From: Arthrobacter humicola
GTDB lineage: Bacteria; Actinomycetota; Actinomycetes; Actinomycetales; Micrococcaceae
Assembly (NCBI RefSeq): GCF_022803015.1
Contig: NZ_JAFKON010000012.1
Location: forward strand, 1 to 64,000
DNA: 64,000 nucleotides
Direction: 5' to 3'
Positions 43,183 through 51,763 of the stretch are shown here, one piece after another. A model generated the notes under the pieces. The model was not told where the DNA came from, did not search any database, and saw only the letters and a list, made by a program, of their open reading frames with translations. The stretch's first letter is position 1, and the number at the start of each line of letters is the position of its first letter. The position numbers were made by a program, and so were the translations under genes.

Positions 43183-43986
43183 TTAGGCGTCCGGGGCGGA
43201 CTGCCCGCCCTGTCCGGTGTCAGCCACGATCTTGAACAACGCGCCCGTGGGGTCGGTCAGTGTGGCGAGCCTGCCGAACGGGGTGTTGTCCGGCCCGTCG
43301 ATGACTTTGGCGCCGAGGGACACTGCCGTATCGATGGAGGCGTCGGCGTCTTCCACGGCGAAGTAAACCTGCCAGTTGGACGGGACCTCGGCGGGAAGGT
43401 AGGCAGACGCGTCCATGATCCCGGCCTTGGCCGCCGGGCCCGCGCCCAGGGTGGTGTAGCGGAACTCCGGGGTGTCGCTCATGACGTCGGTGTCCCAGCC
43501 AAACACGTCCTGGTAGAACTTGACGGCGGCGGCGTAGTCCTTGGCGTGGAGCTCGTGCCACGCCGGAGCACCGGGCTCGGCCGCCAGTCCATAGCCCTTC
43601 ATCTCAGCCGGCTGCCATACGCCGACCGATGCGCCCGTGGCGTCGGCGATCATCGCCATGCTGCCCTGTTCGGGGACGTCCATGGGCGGCATGTAGACCT
43701 GGCCGCCGTGTTCCGTTGCAGCCTTGACGGTGGCGGCGGCGTCCTCCGAGCGCAGGTACGTGGACCACATGTCCGGCCACGCGGCCTGATCCTCCTGCTT
43801 CTGCATCAGGCCGGCGACGGACTTGCCGTCCTTCCAGGCGGTGATGTAGCCGCCGTATTTTGCTTCGTCGCCGGTCTGGTACGTCCAACCGAACAGCGCA
43901 CCGTAGAACGCCTTGGCCTTCTCGGCATCGGATGTCATGAGGTCGATCCAACATGGTGCGCCGTTGGAGTGCTCGGGTGTGGGCAT
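43183..43986 (-). CDS. VOC/glyoxalase-family two-domain protein
   Basis: 267 aa from ATG 43986 (AGGAGCTTCC upstream). Two vicinal-oxygen-chelate modules: about 8-120 (GAPCWIDLMTSDAEKAKAFYGALFGW) and about 140-260 (APAWHELHAKDYAAAVKFYQDVFGW). The paired APxW-xEL/DL...FYxxxFGW pattern matches the hydroxylase-like CBM/Glo_EDI group rather than true glyoxalase I, and full metal ligands are not obvious. Cytoplasmic, function unassigned. It ends nearest the 43089-43130 hairpin. Confidence 0.88.
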   Translation of the reverse strand: MPTPEHSNGAPCWIDLMTSDAEKAKAFYGALFGWTYQTGDEAKYGGYITAWKDGKSVAGLMQKQEDQAAWPDMWSTYLRSEDAAATVKAATEHGGQVYMPPMDVPEQGSMAMIADATGASVGVWQPAEMKGYGLAAEPGAPAWHELHAKDYAAAVKFYQDVFGWDTDVMSDTPEFRYTTLGAGPAAKAGIMDASAYLPAEVPSNWQVYFAVEDADASIDTAVSLGAKVIDGPDNTPFGRLATLTDPTGALFKIVADTGQGGQSAPDA

Positions 43987-44118
43987 GGAAGCTCCTGCTC
44001 TCTGTGGCGGCCGTTGACGTGCCCCCGCCGGACTCTGGTTTGTGTGGAGATGGGGTGGAGACACAGAGAGACTATGACGGTGCACGGATAGTTTCAACAG
44101 GTGGGTCGAGCGAGGGGT

Positions 44119-44244
44119 TGGGGCATCGGCCAACGCCGGCGTGTCGTTGACGCTGTACCCAACCATGGCCACCTTGATGCCCGACGCTGCAGTGTCTAGC
44201 AATCTGGTCAGATTGTGAGAGGATACGACCACGCCGCATGCCAA
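44119..44244 (-). pseudogene. Possible relic of a P-type metal ATPase hinge region
   Basis: A minus-strand reading gives GIKVAMVGYSVNDTPALADAP (44181-44119). This is strikingly like the heavy-metal P-type ATPase motif GKKVAMVGDGVNDAPALAxAD, with the catalytic Asp-Gly changed to Tyr-Ser. The rest of the ~2-kb gene is absent and the flanks match no ATPase order. If real, it is a small leftover of a deleted gene next to the exopolysaccharide operon. Judged on one motif only. Confidence 0.4.
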
Positions 44245-44289
44245 TGGCGGGGTGTCGCATTAATGTTGCTCGAATGCGAGAGGTGACCA

Positions 44290-45339
44290 TTGAACACTTC
44301 GCTAACAGTCCTGCAGTCTTTCCCAGCGCCGCGATCCACGACCAATCCCTATTTGGTGCAACTGGCCGGCGGCCTGCAAGAACTGCCCGATATCAGCGTC
44401 ATTAACTTCAGCTGGCGCGCTGCTCTCTTTGCCAAGTACGACGTCTTCCACATCCACTGGCCTGAAATCTTGGTCAGCGGTCATAGTCCGCTGAAGAAAC
44501 TCGGGCGACAGGTGCTCACGCTGGCTCTCCTCGGGAGGCTCGCACTGGCTAGGACGCCCATAGTGCGAACTGTCCACAACGTAGAGCTGCCCGAGGGCAT
44601 CTCCGTCCGGGAGGTGTTTCTCCTCCGCCTTATTGACCGCAAAACCACGTTTTACGTTCGGCTGAACTCGAGGACGCAGCTGCCGACGGAGCGGCCCAGC
44701 GCCACGATTCCACATGGCCACTATCGTGAATGGTTCGCCGACTTTCCGAAGGCGCAGCAGATACCGGGTCGCATAAGCTACGTCGGCCTGATCCGGCGCT
44801 ATAAGGGCGTTGAGGACCTGATCACGTCGTTTAGGGCAACGGCGGACACCCACCCCGAGCTATCACTTCGGGTGGGGGGTAAACCCTCCACCGGGGAGCT
44901 GGGGCAAGCCATGACGGCCTTGTCGCAAGACGACCCAAGGATAAGCCTCAATTTGCAGTATGTCTCCGACGCGGAGCTCGTTGACATCATCTCGAGTTCG
45001 GAACTCGTGGTCCTCCCGTACCGATTTATGCACAATTCCGGCGGAACCCTGGCCGCCCTGTCTTTGAATCGACCTGTGCTGGTTCCGGCCAATGACGTCA
45101 ACCAAGCGTTGGCCGTCGAAGTCGGGCCGGGATGGGTGTTTCAGTACACCGGGGCGCTAACGCCCGAAATAATCCTTCAAACGTTGTCGTCAATTACAGC
45201 GGAGGGTCACCGGAGGCGCCCGGACCTCTCTTCGCGGGACTGGGAAGCGGGCTCGGTGGCCCACAGGGAGGCCTATGAACGGGCGCTTGCCAATGGTGTT
45301 GCCCGCTCACCGCAGCCGCAGAATGCGGGCCACCCGTGA
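44290..45339 (+). CDS. GT4/GumK-like glycosyltransferase (exopolysaccharide operon)
   Basis: 349 aa, TTG start behind GAGAGGTG. GT-B fold: N-terminal acceptor half with YDVFHIHWPEI and VRTVHNVELPEG; C-terminal donor half with RISYVGLIRRYKGVEDLI (about 158-175) and the E-x7-E-like DIISSSELVVLPY plus HNSGGTLAALSLNRPVLV. It is first of three genes coupled by 4-bp overlaps with a GT2 and a polysaccharide deacetylase, so it should act at the cytoplasmic face in exopolysaccharide assembly. Codon use is visibly more AT-rich than the window average, suggesting acquisition by transfer. Confidence 0.87.
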   Translation: MNTSLTVLQSFPAPRSTTNPYLVQLAGGLQELPDISVINFSWRAALFAKYDVFHIHWPEILVSGHSPLKKLGRQVLTLALLGRLALARTPIVRTVHNVELPEGISVREVFLLRLIDRKTTFYVRLNSRTQLPTERPSATIPHGHYREWFADFPKAQQIPGRISYVGLIRRYKGVEDLITSFRATADTHPELSLRVGGKPSTGELGQAMTALSQDDPRISLNLQYVSDAELVDIISSSELVVLPYRFMHNSGGTLAALSLNRPVLVPANDVNQALAVEVGPGWVFQYTGALTPEIILQTLSSITAEGHRRRPDLSSRDWEAGSVAHREAYERALANGVARSPQPQNAGHP

Positions 45340-46334
45340 AACAACAGACGCTGCTCGTCGCAGTGCTGACGTATCGACGCCCTGCAACACTTGAACGGGG
45401 CCTCGCAACCATGCTCCGGCATGTTGAGAAACTCGCTCGGGACACGGACCGGGCGATTTCGCCCAGTATCGTCGTCGTCGACAACGATCCGGCTGAAAGC
45501 GCGAGAAGCACAGTCATCGGCTTTCATTCCGACCTGATCCGGTACGTTCCCGAGCCGGTACCCGGCATATCGGCTGGTCGAAATCGAGCATTGGACGAAG
45601 CCGCCAACCACGATTTGCTCGTCTTCATCGACGACGACGAGGAGCCGCAGGAACTCTGGCTGGAGCCGCTGCTGGACACGTGGCGGCAGACCCGTCCAGC
45701 CGCAGTCATGGGAAGAGTGGTTTCGCAGTTTGATGCTGAACTTGATCCCTGGATTGCCGCTGGTTCTTTCTTCCGCCGCCGGAGGCTGCCGACCGGGACG
45801 GTGGTGCCGGTGGCGGCGGCGGGCAATCTCTTGCTGGACATGCGCCAAGTCCGGAAAGCCGGTGTACGTTTCAACAATAATTTCGGTCTCTCAGGAGGCG
45901 AGGACACTCTTTTCAGTCGGTTGCTTGTGCGGGAGGGCGGAAAGATTCTCTGGTGCGACGAATCGGTGGCGACGGACTTCGTTCCCGCTGATCGCACGAC
46001 CCGGAACTGGGTTCTCCGAAGAGCATGGAGCCACGGAAATTCGGCCGCATTGGTCGACATCCACTCGGCGGAAAGAGCCATGCAAAGGGGGGTGGCGCGC
46101 CTGATGTCGGTTTTCCGCGGCATACTGCGAATGTGCGGCGGGTCCTTGCGGTTCGGCTTCGGGACGCTCATGGCATCCCACCGCCATCAGGCGCGAGGAT
46201 TGCGGACAGCCTACCGCGGTGCAGGGATGCTCGCCGGGGCGATTGGAGTCGCCTATCTTGAGTACGCGCGCGAAAGACGCTCGCAGACGTGGTTCAGGCG
46301 GCCAGCCGTCCGCCGGCCGGGAAATAGCGGATGA
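45336..46334 (+). CDS. Family 2 glycosyltransferase (exopolysaccharide operon)
   Basis: 332 aa, GTG start overlapping the previous stop as GTGA. GT-A features: VAVLTYRRPATLERGL, SIVVVDNDP, PGISAGRNRALDEA, metal-binding LVFIDDDEEP, and an acceptor-side NFGLSGGEDTLFSRLL. The C-terminal ~60 residues are hydrophobic and basic and probably associate with the membrane. It likely adds one sugar to the repeat unit started by its neighbour. The donor sugar cannot be inferred. Confidence 0.88.
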   Translation: MKQQTLLVAVLTYRRPATLERGLATMLRHVEKLARDTDRAISPSIVVVDNDPAESARSTVIGFHSDLIRYVPEPVPGISAGRNRALDEAANHDLLVFIDDDEEPQELWLEPLLDTWRQTRPAAVMGRVVSQFDAELDPWIAAGSFFRRRRLPTGTVVPVAAAGNLLLDMRQVRKAGVRFNNNFGLSGGEDTLFSRLLVREGGKILWCDESVATDFVPADRTTRNWVLRRAWSHGNSAALVDIHSAERAMQRGVARLMSVFRGILRMCGGSLRFGFGTLMASHRHQARGLRTAYRGAGMLAGAIGVAYLEYARERRSQTWFRRPAVRRPGNSG

Positions 46335-47065
46335 AGCACCTGGCGCGGGTTGTAGTTCGCGCAGCCAAGCCCCTCATCCGCGCACATTCAGGTTTTGTCG
46401 GCTCGGTCGTGGCCGTCGACACGGCGGTCCGGAATATTGTCCTGACCTATGACGACGGCCCAGAGCCAGGCGGGACAGACAGCATCCTGAAGGTGCTTGA
46501 TGAACGGCAGTTGAGCGCCACGTTCTTCGTGCTGCTCAGCCGAGCACGCCGGCATCCGGGCTTGCTGGGCGAAGTCGCAGCTGCGGGCCATGAGATAGCC
46601 CTCCACGGACTTGACCATCGGCGGCTCACTGGCTTTTCTTTTCGTGAAGTTGCTCAAAGGACCAGGGATGGCCGCGCCGAGCTCGAAGATTTGATCGGCA
46701 GCCGGGTCGAGTGGGTCCGTCCACCATACGGCCGGCAGACATTGGCTAGTTGGCGCGCGGTCCAGTCCGCCGGGCTTATGCCCGTCATGTGGGGTGCCAC
46801 GAGTTGGGATTCCAGGGAGATGCCCCAATCCGACCGTATCCGCAAGGCAATGACCGGTGCGGTCCCCGGGGCTATCCTCCTTTCGCACGACGGTCACGCT
46901 GGCCCGGCAGACGGCGTCGACGACGGACCCTCACCATCGCTGGACAGGGGAAAGCTAACCGCCGGGATCGTCGATGCGTGCGAAGATCGCGGACTGGGTG
47001 CCTGGTCGCTGCGGGATTCCCTGCAACACGGAACTCCTGTGCGCGCTGCATGGTTCAAGAAGTAA
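46331..47065 (+). CDS. Polysaccharide deacetylase (NodB homology)
   Basis: 244 aa, ATG overlapping the GT2 stop. NodB motifs are complete: MT1 TYDDGP with the general-base Asp, MT2 HGLDH (HxxxH metal ligands), MT3 RPPYGRQ, MT4 MWGATSWD and MT5 LLSHDGH. The short N-terminus lacks a clear signal peptide, though a weak membrane-proximal segment is present. It should remove N-acetyl groups from a polysaccharide or its lipid-linked precursor, finishing the product of the two upstream transferases. It ends 39 bp before the tRNA-derived repeat. Confidence 0.9.
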   Translation: MKHLARVVVRAAKPLIRAHSGFVGSVVAVDTAVRNIVLTYDDGPEPGGTDSILKVLDERQLSATFFVLLSRARRHPGLLGEVAAAGHEIALHGLDHRRLTGFSFREVAQRTRDGRAELEDLIGSRVEWVRPPYGRQTLASWRAVQSAGLMPVMWGATSWDSREMPQSDRIRKAMTGAVPGAILLSHDGHAGPADGVDDGPSPSLDRGKLTAGIVDACEDRGLGAWSLRDSLQHGTPVRAAWFKK

Positions 47066-47104
47066 TGCTGTGGCCAACATTCCGGCCAAAGATGCTGACT
47101 GAAT

Positions 47105-47238
47105 AGACGAGTAAAGGCCGGCCCGAACGATCTTTCGATCGCCCCGGGCCGGCCCCTGAACCGCGCAAAATCTGCGCTCCCGCGGAAGGTAAGAGCTTCG
47201 AACTCTTGGTACGGGGTCACCGCACACTGGTTTTCAAG
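47105..47238. repeat. Left direct repeat of the tRNA-Ser islet (attL-like)
   Basis: 134 bp with about six differences from 51436-51568. It comprises the tRNA-Ser terminator hairpin (47116-47153 region) and the 3' half of tRNA-Ser(UGA) up to and including the anticodon loop (minus strand CUUGAAA). To the right of 47238 the tRNA sequence stops abruptly. Confidence 0.9.
47182..47238 (-). pseudogene. 3' fragment of tRNA-Ser(UGA)
   Basis: Minus-strand anticodon loop, variable arm, T arm and acceptor 3' strand of tRNA-Ser(UGA), with one change in the T loop. The 5' half is missing, so no functional tRNA can form. Confidence 0.9.
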
Positions 47239-47251
47239 TTTTGTCAGGTCG

Positions 47252-47776
47252 ATGTCGGTTCGGGCGAGCAAGTGCCATAGCGTCCCTGACTCCCAGATTT
47301 ATCCCGAACTGCGCAAGATGGAACGTGAAGGGCTCCTTGAGGGGGAGGAGATGCCGGGCGGGCGCTCCGGAACCAAACGCCGTTACCACATCACGGCGTC
47401 AGGGAAAGAGGCCTTTGCGGCCTGGATGGACACACCCAACACCTATCAGCCTGAGCGCGACCAGGTCCGCCTGCGTGCGACTTACATGGAAACCGCGGAG
47501 CCCTCGGCAGCTCGGGCACAGCTTCGGGCGCATATAGAGCACCACAGTGACCAGATCCAAGGATGGGAGAAAATCCTTTACCAGATCGACTCCGGCGCCT
47601 CGCCCATACTTAACCGTCGGCTCGAGAAAATGGCACCGGAGGACCGAGAAGGTACCCGGGCTTTCAAACGCTATGCCTACGAGGGGCTGATTCTCGACTC
47701 TGAAGCCGAAATTTCCTGGGCGCACCGGGGATTGCGGCTGCTCGACAGGCTTTACGGAGCGGAAGCAGGCGCCTGA
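47252..47776 (+). pseudogene. N-terminally truncated PadR-family regulator at the islet junction
   Basis: 174-codon frame, with recognisable protein only from about 47283. PDSQIYPELRKMEREGLLEGEEM is the second half of a PadR winged helix, including RRYHITASGKEAFAAWM, followed by the normal PadR C-terminal helical domain through LLDRLYGAEAGA. The first ~35 residues of the wHTH, usually starting L-L-x-x-x-G-Y-x-L, are missing and replaced by unrelated codons adjoining the tRNA repeat. It cannot bind DNA normally. The break was probably made when the islet formed. Confidence 0.75.
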
Positions 47777-47868
47777 GGCTAGGGGCACAGCAACCACTCA
47801 CCAGCTGCGGACCCGTGCCGCGCTAACCAGGGGCAACAACCTCCATCGCGGCCCGGACGCAGGACAAG

Positions 47869-47943
47869 AAGGATTCAGCTGGGCTGAATCCTTTTCCTTT
47901 GCCGAGGAGAAACAGGAACGGCCGGCCTACCAGCCGGCCGTTC
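47869..47943 (+). terminator. Two tandem terminator hairpins after truncated padR
   Basis: AAGGATTCAGC...GCTGAATCCTT followed by TTCC (47869-47893), then GAACGGCCGGC...GCCGGCCGTTC followed by TTG (47916-47943). The second could also serve the leftward MFS gene. Confidence 0.75.
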
Positions 47944-48037
47944 TTGTCCCGTCACCATTGTCGCAAGGCATGGACACCGGTCTCCCCGGAACGTTCAGGG
48001 GATCATTGCCGTAGCTGTTCTTGGCACCAATAGCCAG

Positions 48038-49297
48038 TCAGAGCCGGCGCGGGAATGCCGAGCGGCGGCCATACAGGGTGAGCAGCAGGGCGGTGATGCC
48101 GAGGGCGATCATGACGACCGGGAGCGCCAGCCCGTCGAATGGGGTCAGGAGGAGCGCGCCGAGAATGCCCGCGCCGAAGATAGCCAGGTTGAAGGCGACC
48201 GGGAGGAATGCATTGGCGACGTCGGCGTTGTCGCCTCCGGCGGTGGTGAGTGGTCCCTGGACTTGGGCTGATGCGCCGCCGAAGGTGAGGCCCCAGAGCG
48301 CGGCGGCGATCAGGATGGCGACTACCGATGCATGTCCGATCAGCAGAATGAGTCCGGAAGCGACGAACACGGTGACGCTGAGGTGAAGGAGGGGCCTCGG
48401 GTGGCGGTCCAGCAGCGCACCGGTGACGGCGACCCCGACGACGGACGCGATGCCGTAGACCAGCAGGACCAGGCTGGCGGAGAGGCCGGTGCCGGTGGCC
48501 CGGAGGTAGGGGGCGATGTAGGTGTAGATGGTGCTGTGGGCGAGCATCCAGGCGACGATGACGGCCAGGATGACGGCGACGCCGGGGATTTTGAACACCC
48601 GGCCCAGGGGGAGCCGTGACGCCCGCGGTTGGCCGGCGGCGTCGGGGACGCATCCGAGGATCAGCGCAGCCACGATGACCCCCAGGGCGGACAGGGCACC
48701 GAATGACCAGCGCCAATCGAAAGCTGTTCCGATCCAGGCGCCGAGTGGGGTGCCGAACGCGAATCCGAGGGGCGCCCCGGTGGACACGATGGCCAAGGAC
48801 AACCCTGCGTGCCGGGGCGGGCTGATGCGGCGCCCGTAAGCGGCGAGCATTCCCCAGATGATTCCCGAGAATGCGCCCGCAAAGAATCGTGACACGAGTG
48901 ACAACGTCACATCGGGGGAGACTGCGGTGACCGTGGTGGCAAGCACGAGACCGGCGATACCGCCGAGCAGGAGCGGCTTTCGTCGCATGCCACGCGTCAG
49001 CATGATCGCGGGGATGGTGACGATGACCGTTCCGAGGGCGTACGCGCTGACCAGCAGACCCACCGTACCTTCGCCGGTGTGGAGGCCGGCGGCAATGACA
49101 GGAAGCAGGCCGGCGGGCATCGTCTCGGTGGCGACGAGGATAAATCCCATGGCGGCCAGGACCACCAGTGCGGTCAGGGGCAGTCTTTGCTGTGCGCTGT
49201 TTTCTTGTGCATTGTTTTCTTGTGCGCTGCCCTCTGGTGTGGCGTCGACCAAGGCACTGGCTTCCTGTGCCGGTGTTCGGGTGGGGGCGGTCGTCAT
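48038..49297 (-). CDS. MFS efflux transporter (DHA1 family)
   Basis: 419 aa with 12 predicted membrane helices after a polar N-terminus of ~38 residues containing a duplicated AQENNAQENSAQ. Motifs: FILVATETMPAGLLPVIAAGL in TM1 and GLLVSAYALGTVIVTIPAIMLTRGMRRKPLLL (motif A region), typical of AraJ/CmlA-like sugar or chloramphenicol exporters. Proton-coupled export is expected. It is divergent from an HTH regulator, with 232 bp between them, inside the tRNA-Ser islet. Confidence 0.9.
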   Translation of the reverse strand: MTTAPTRTPAQEASALVDATPEGSAQENNAQENSAQQRLPLTALVVLAAMGFILVATETMPAGLLPVIAAGLHTGEGTVGLLVSAYALGTVIVTIPAIMLTRGMRRKPLLLGGIAGLVLATTVTAVSPDVTLSLVSRFFAGAFSGIIWGMLAAYGRRISPPRHAGLSLAIVSTGAPLGFAFGTPLGAWIGTAFDWRWSFGALSALGVIVAALILGCVPDAAGQPRASRLPLGRVFKIPGVAVILAVIVAWMLAHSTIYTYIAPYLRATGTGLSASLVLLVYGIASVVGVAVTGALLDRHPRPLLHLSVTVFVASGLILLIGHASVVAILIAAALWGLTFGGASAQVQGPLTTAGGDNADVANAFLPVAFNLAIFGAGILGALLLTPFDGLALPVVMIALGITALLLTLYGRRSAFPRRL

Positions 49298-49529
49298 GCG
49301 GTTCCTTTCGTGCGTGGCGGTAGTGCCTCAGCGTTGGGGTTGGTCACGCGTGGCTGCGTAGCCACCGGAAGCGGCGCCTCGCCCGACGTCGTCGACCGTT
49401 CCGCAGGCCGCGAAGCACCGCTCAACCCTCCGGCCAGTCAATCCCGATTTCCGCGGGCGGGGGAGTCCCCGGTGAGACGTGTACCGGGAGGGAACCCCTT
49501 GTTCGGCCGCAGCGATTTACCCTTGATGC

Positions 49530-50417
49530 ATGGATAACCGGGGTGAAGTGCGTGAGTTCCTGATGTCGCGCCGTGCACGACTGACGCCGGAACAAGCGGG
49601 CCTTGCGGCAGGCTCGAACCGACGGGTGGCCGGATTGAGGCGCAGCGAGGTTGCGGTTCTCGCCGACGTCAGCGTGGAGTATTACGCCAAGCTGGAGCGC
49701 GGTTCCATCGCCGGTGCGTCCTCGTCCGTGCTCGAATCCATCTCGCGTGCCCTCCGGCTTGACGACACCGAGCGTGCCCACTTGTTCGATCTGGCCCGCG
49801 CCGCAGACGGCATCCCGACCTCTGGACGGTCGCGCAGGCGCGCGACCGTCCAGGCCGGGGCGCGTCTGAGCCTGCAGTGGGCGCTGGAAGCGATCACCGA
49901 GGGCGTCGCATTCGTTCGCGACCCGTACCAGAACCTGCTCGCGACGAACGCGTTGGGCCGGGCGTTCTACTCTCCAGTGATCGGGGACGGCGGCCGCACC
50001 CCGAACTTGGCGCGGTTCCAGTTCCTCGACCCCGCCTCGCGCGACTTCTACCCAGACTGGGACTTGTTCGGTGAAATGTGCGTCGGCATCATGCGCGCTG
50101 AAGCCGGCCGCGACCCCCACGACCGCACCATGCAGGACCTGGTCGGCGAACTGTCGACCCGCAGTGAGACGTTTCGGACACTGTGGGGCGCCCATAATGT
50201 GCGGACTCACGGGTCCGGCACGAAACGCTTTCACCACCCCGTGGCCGGCGAACTCACGCTGGCCTACGAGGAACTGGCGATCACCGCGGAACCGGGCCTG
50301 GTCCTCTTGGTCTACACCGCCGAGCCGGGCTCGCCCTCAGCGGAACGGCTGCACCTCCTCGCCAGTTGGAGTGCAAGCGAAGACGCCACGATCGAACGGC
50401 GGCGGGCAACCAGCTGA
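49530..50417 (+). CDS. XRE-type regulator with MmyB-like ligand domain
   Basis: 295 aa. N-terminal HTH at about 8-75 (RRARLTPEQAGL, then GLRRSEVAVLADVSVEYYAKLERG). C-terminal PAS-like MmyB domain at about 105-280 with WALEAITEGVAFVRDPYQNLLATNALGRAFY and AGELTLAYEEL. MmyB-like domains bind fatty-acid-like ligands. Its divergent placement beside the MFS pump makes it the likely local regulator of that pump. Confidence 0.9.
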   Translation: MDNRGEVREFLMSRRARLTPEQAGLAAGSNRRVAGLRRSEVAVLADVSVEYYAKLERGSIAGASSSVLESISRALRLDDTERAHLFDLARAADGIPTSGRSRRRATVQAGARLSLQWALEAITEGVAFVRDPYQNLLATNALGRAFYSPVIGDGGRTPNLARFQFLDPASRDFYPDWDLFGEMCVGIMRAEAGRDPHDRTMQDLVGELSTRSETFRTLWGAHNVRTHGSGTKRFHHPVAGELTLAYEELAITAEPGLVLLVYTAEPGSPSAERLHLLASWSASEDATIERRRATS

Positions 50418-50472
50418 CGGGAGGCAAGTTCCGTGCCCGCCAGAGAGCGTGCTACCCGGCGCCGGAGTTGCC

Positions 50473-51237
50473 TTAGACGTAGTTCAGGCTGATGAGCAGC
50501 GCCTTAAGCTGGGCGTACTGGTCTGTTGCCATCCAGGCCTTTGCGGCGGCCCGGGTCGGGAACGCGGGGTCGTTGAAAAGAACACTCGTGGTGAGCCCGC
50601 CGTTCCCCGTGGCCAGGAGCCCGCAGCTTGAGGTGACGCCTTTGCCCTGCTCCAGGTATCGAGGGTCGCGGAGACCCATTCCGTAAAAATCGCGGGTCGA
50701 AGAGGATTCCACGGCGAACCCAAAAACGGGTTTAGTGCCGCCCGGTGCGGTCATTCCCGGAGTCTGCACCTTATCGAACACTTCGCGGGAGGTGGGCGCA
50801 GTTGCGCAACCAGTTGTAAAGCCATTTTGTAGTGAAAGCAGATCGTTGCCGGCGCCATCGGAAACGATCGCTTCAACGCCGGGGACGGTTCGGGCAGGCG
50901 GGAGGACCGTTCGCACGGTCCAGGTCGACGGATACGTGAAGGAAATGTGGCCATCCGGGAAAGTGAACGTCTTCCGCGCAGGTGCTGCAGGCTTCGCTGA
51001 CGGGGCAGGCGCCGCAACCGGGGGTGCCGCGCTGGCGGTCGGGGCCACCGGTGCTGGAGTGGCGGTTGGTGTGGCCGTCACGGTCGGCGCGGCCCCAGCC
51101 GTGGCCCCCGTGGTCGAGCGCGGAGCGGCAGCGGCAGGATCAGTTCCTGGCTGTGATGCACATCCGGCAAGGACGAGGCTGAGCGCGATGCCCGCCATTG
51201 TGACATGCGCGTAAAACCCGGTGCTGTTGAGACCCAC
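50473..51237 (-). CDS. Putative secreted lipoprotein
   Basis: 254 aa from GTG 51237 (GGGGGAAC upstream). The frame extends further but without a start signal. The lipobox VLAGC follows the hydrophobic stretch MAGIALSLV, with the lipidated Cys at about 27. A Thr/Ala/Pro-rich linker (about 33-88) leads to a globular C-terminal domain beginning FTFPDGHISFTYPSTWTV, resembling PsbP/LpqN-like domains in the opening beta strands. No enzyme motif. It is the last islet gene before the tRNA-Ser repeat, and its promoter reaches toward that repeat. Confidence 0.78.
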   Translation of the reverse strand: MGLNSTGFYAHVTMAGIALSLVLAGCASQPGTDPAAAAPRSTTGATAGAAPTVTATPTATPAPVAPTASAAPPVAAPAPSAKPAAPARKTFTFPDGHISFTYPSTWTVRTVLPPARTVPGVEAIVSDGAGNDLLSLQNGFTTGCATAPTSREVFDKVQTPGMTAPGGTKPVFGFAVESSSTRDFYGMGLRDPRYLEQGKGVTSSCGLLATGNGGLTTSVLFNDPAFPTRAAAKAWMATDQYAQLKALLISLNYV

Positions 51238-51435
51238 TTTTTTGTTCCCCCAATATTGCGACGGCGGGGTGAATATCCCGCTCGAGACCTCAGTATCAGG
51301 TATGGGCCCGGAAGTTATTGTCAGGTCCGAAAGACGGTGCAGAACCGTTACCTTGGGCTGCCAGTTGGCCGCCAACCCGACCAACATTCACAGCCGATAA
51401 TTCTTGGGCCGGTCGGGAGTTTCACTCCGGGGCGG

Positions 51436-51568
51436 AGACGAGTAAGGCCGGCCGGAACGATCTTTCGATCGCCCCGGGCCGGCCTCTGAACCGCGCATGA
51501 TCTGCGCTCCCGCGGAAGGTAAGAGATTCGAACTCTTGGTACGGGGTCACCGCACACTGGTTTTCAAG
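51436..51568. repeat. Right direct repeat of the tRNA-Ser islet (attR-like)
   Basis: 133 bp matching 47105-47238. It includes the tRNA terminator and the 3' half of the intact tRNA-Ser. Identity ends at the last base of the anticodon loop, the usual crossover zone for tyrosine integrases that use tRNA genes. Confidence 0.9.
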
Positions 51569-51600
51569 ACCAGCTCCATCGGCCGCTCGGACAACCTTCC
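51513..51600 (-). tRNA. tRNA-Ser(UGA)
   Basis: 88-nt class II tRNA. Acceptor GGAAGGU pairs with ACCUUCC, anticodon stem CUGGU/ACCAG with loop CUUGAAA (anticodon UGA), variable arm GUGCGGUGACCCCGUACC and T loop UUCGAAU. It reads UCA/UCG serine codons. It is the intact member of the repeat pair bounding the islet. Confidence 0.97.
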
Positions 51601-51763
51601 CTAACGAGTAGTCTTTCATAGGCAGTCGGCTGCAACAAAAACCAAAAACACGGTGCGCTTGCGGACGCGTGCAGCTCCCCGCCATATTCTGGGGAGTGAT
51701 GTTGATCGGACCTGGCGATCGCGGCGAACGTGCGCGGAGCCAGTTAGGAATCGGGAGTGCTCC

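Noticed and set aside
47105..51568. Direct repeats considered as a CRISPR or IS pair
   Set aside because: There are only two copies, they are tRNA-derived, and no transposase or Cas genes lie between them; a tRNA attachment duplication fits better.
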